Source of the DNA: Lachnospiraceae bacterium | GTDB lineage: Bacteria; Bacillota; Clostridia; Lachnospirales; Lachnospiraceae | Reading direction: 5' to 3' | NCBI GenBank assembly: GCA_017404585.1 | Contig: JAFRCB010000028.1 | Coordinates: 1 to 21,360, forward strand | DNA length: 21,360 nt | Shown: positions 21,122 through 21,360 of the stretch, piece by piece | Layout of the letters: each line of letters starts with the position of its first letter | Position numbering within the stretch: the stretch's first letter is position 1 | Position numbers and translations under genes: made by a program | The notes under the pieces: generated by a model | What the model saw: the letters and a program-made list of their open reading frames with translations, nothing else | Database searches by the model: none | Told to the model about the DNA's origin: nothing

Positions 21122-21139
21122 AGCAAATCCCGTGCCAAC
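21122..21139 (-). promoter_or_regulatory. Sigma-54 (-24/-12) promoter of operon 1
   Basis: On the minus strand the sequence reads TTGGCACGGGATTTGCT: TGGCAC, five bases, TTGCT. The GG at -24 (21136, 21135) and GC at -12 (21124, 21123) are 10 bases apart. The -12 lies about 68 bases before the CoA-transferase ATG, almost the same distance as in operon 2, and about 30 flanking bases are also largely shared. Both operons should answer to one RpoN-dependent activator. Confidence 0.88.
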
Positions 21140-21182
21140 TTTCTATCCAAACCAGCCGAAGGCAAAAAATATTCCCGGGTAA

Positions 21183-21360
21183 CAGTTCAGACAGGCTGCC
21201 TAAAATCAAAAATCCGGCGCAAACATCATCTTCATCGAAAAACGTATATCCTTCCCTGCGAGCTAAGGAAACGCATTCGCGTTCCCTGATCTCTCAGTCA
21301 GATATACACTGTTTTTCTCACGAAGATGGATGCTTTGCGCCGAAAACGCAATATATGAGC
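21183..21360. repeat. Long hairpin element, copy D (cut by window end)
   Basis: The left outer arm CAGTTCAGACAGGCTGC (from 21183) is identical to that of copy A; its partner lies beyond the window. The core from CCGGCGCAAA (21214) to GCGCCG (ending 21342) keeps the ATC/TCAC loop and GAAAAAC with GTTTTTC. It has GTATATC with GATATAC and an apical stem AGGAAACGC with GCGTTCCCT (one A-C mismatch, which is G-U on the minus strand). It lies 47 bases upstream of the operon 1 -24 element. Confidence 0.8.

Larger units (their letters stand above)
21056..21360. other. Upstream region of operon 1, no gene
   Basis: These 305 bp to the window edge hold the sigma-54 promoter (21122-21139) and the left part of hairpin element D (from 21183). 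The stretch 21140-21182 between them is AT-rich and unstructured. No coding sequence is supported. Confidence 0.6.

Overview
This 21.4 kb window looks like a chromosomal segment of an anaerobic gut-type Firmicute, probably a clostridium of the Lachnospiraceae kind. That is inferred from strong AGGAGG-type ribosome binding sites, moderate GC, TTG starts, the protein families present, and sigma-54 promoters in front of catabolic operons. The species cannot be named from sequence alone. I read 19 protein genes, one partial at the left edge and one carrying an internal stop codon. No rRNA, tRNA, CRISPR array or transposase gene is visible.

Left part (1-4573). A partial alpha/beta hydrolase and a 73-residue helical protein run leftward. 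A LysR-type regulator runs divergently, followed by an orphan PD-(D/E)XK-type nuclease. Next comes a leftward orphan GltD-like FAD/NAD(P) iron-sulfur oxidoreductase, divergent from a rightward D-2-hydroxyacid dehydrogenase (4909-5859).

Main part (6182-21055). All genes run leftward in two catabolic operons, each preceded by a near-perfect sigma-54 (-24/-12) promoter about 70 bp from the first start codon. Operon 1 (promoter near 21130): class III CoA-transferase, SDR, GntP-type permease, second SDR, esterase. Operon 2 (promoter near 14960): 3-hydroxyisobutyrate-dehydrogenase-type reductase, PPC/DUF296 protein, HpcH/HpaI aldolase, old-yellow-enzyme/2,4-dienoyl-CoA-reductase-like flavoprotein, two-domain carboxymuconolactone-decarboxylase-like protein, 3-hydroxyacyl-CoA dehydrogenase (in-frame TAG at codon 208), AHL-lactonase-like metallo-hydrolase, then an MFS transporter. 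Together they could import an organic acid or ester, open ester or lactone bonds, activate the acid as a CoA thioester, reduce or oxidise it stepwise, and cleave a hydroxy/keto acid by aldol cleavage. The substrate cannot be read from the sequence. The CoA-transferase, OYE and SDR set recalls bile-acid (bai) and enoate-reducing clusters, but no baiE-like dehydratase or CoA ligase is present.

The most unusual content is intergenic. Four copies of a long imperfect hairpin element (5892-6085, 15043-15226, 15437-15630, 21183 to the window end) share conserved asymmetric internal loops. Their helices change sequence by compensatory substitutions, as expected of a structured RNA or a cruciform-forming repeat. 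I do not recognise the family. Two copies lie just upstream of the two sigma-54 promoters. Other structures are a 28-bp tandem repeat that can supply the outer arm of one copy, a 47-bp duplication flanking another, a 36-bp tandem repeat inside operon 2, and several strong hairpins.
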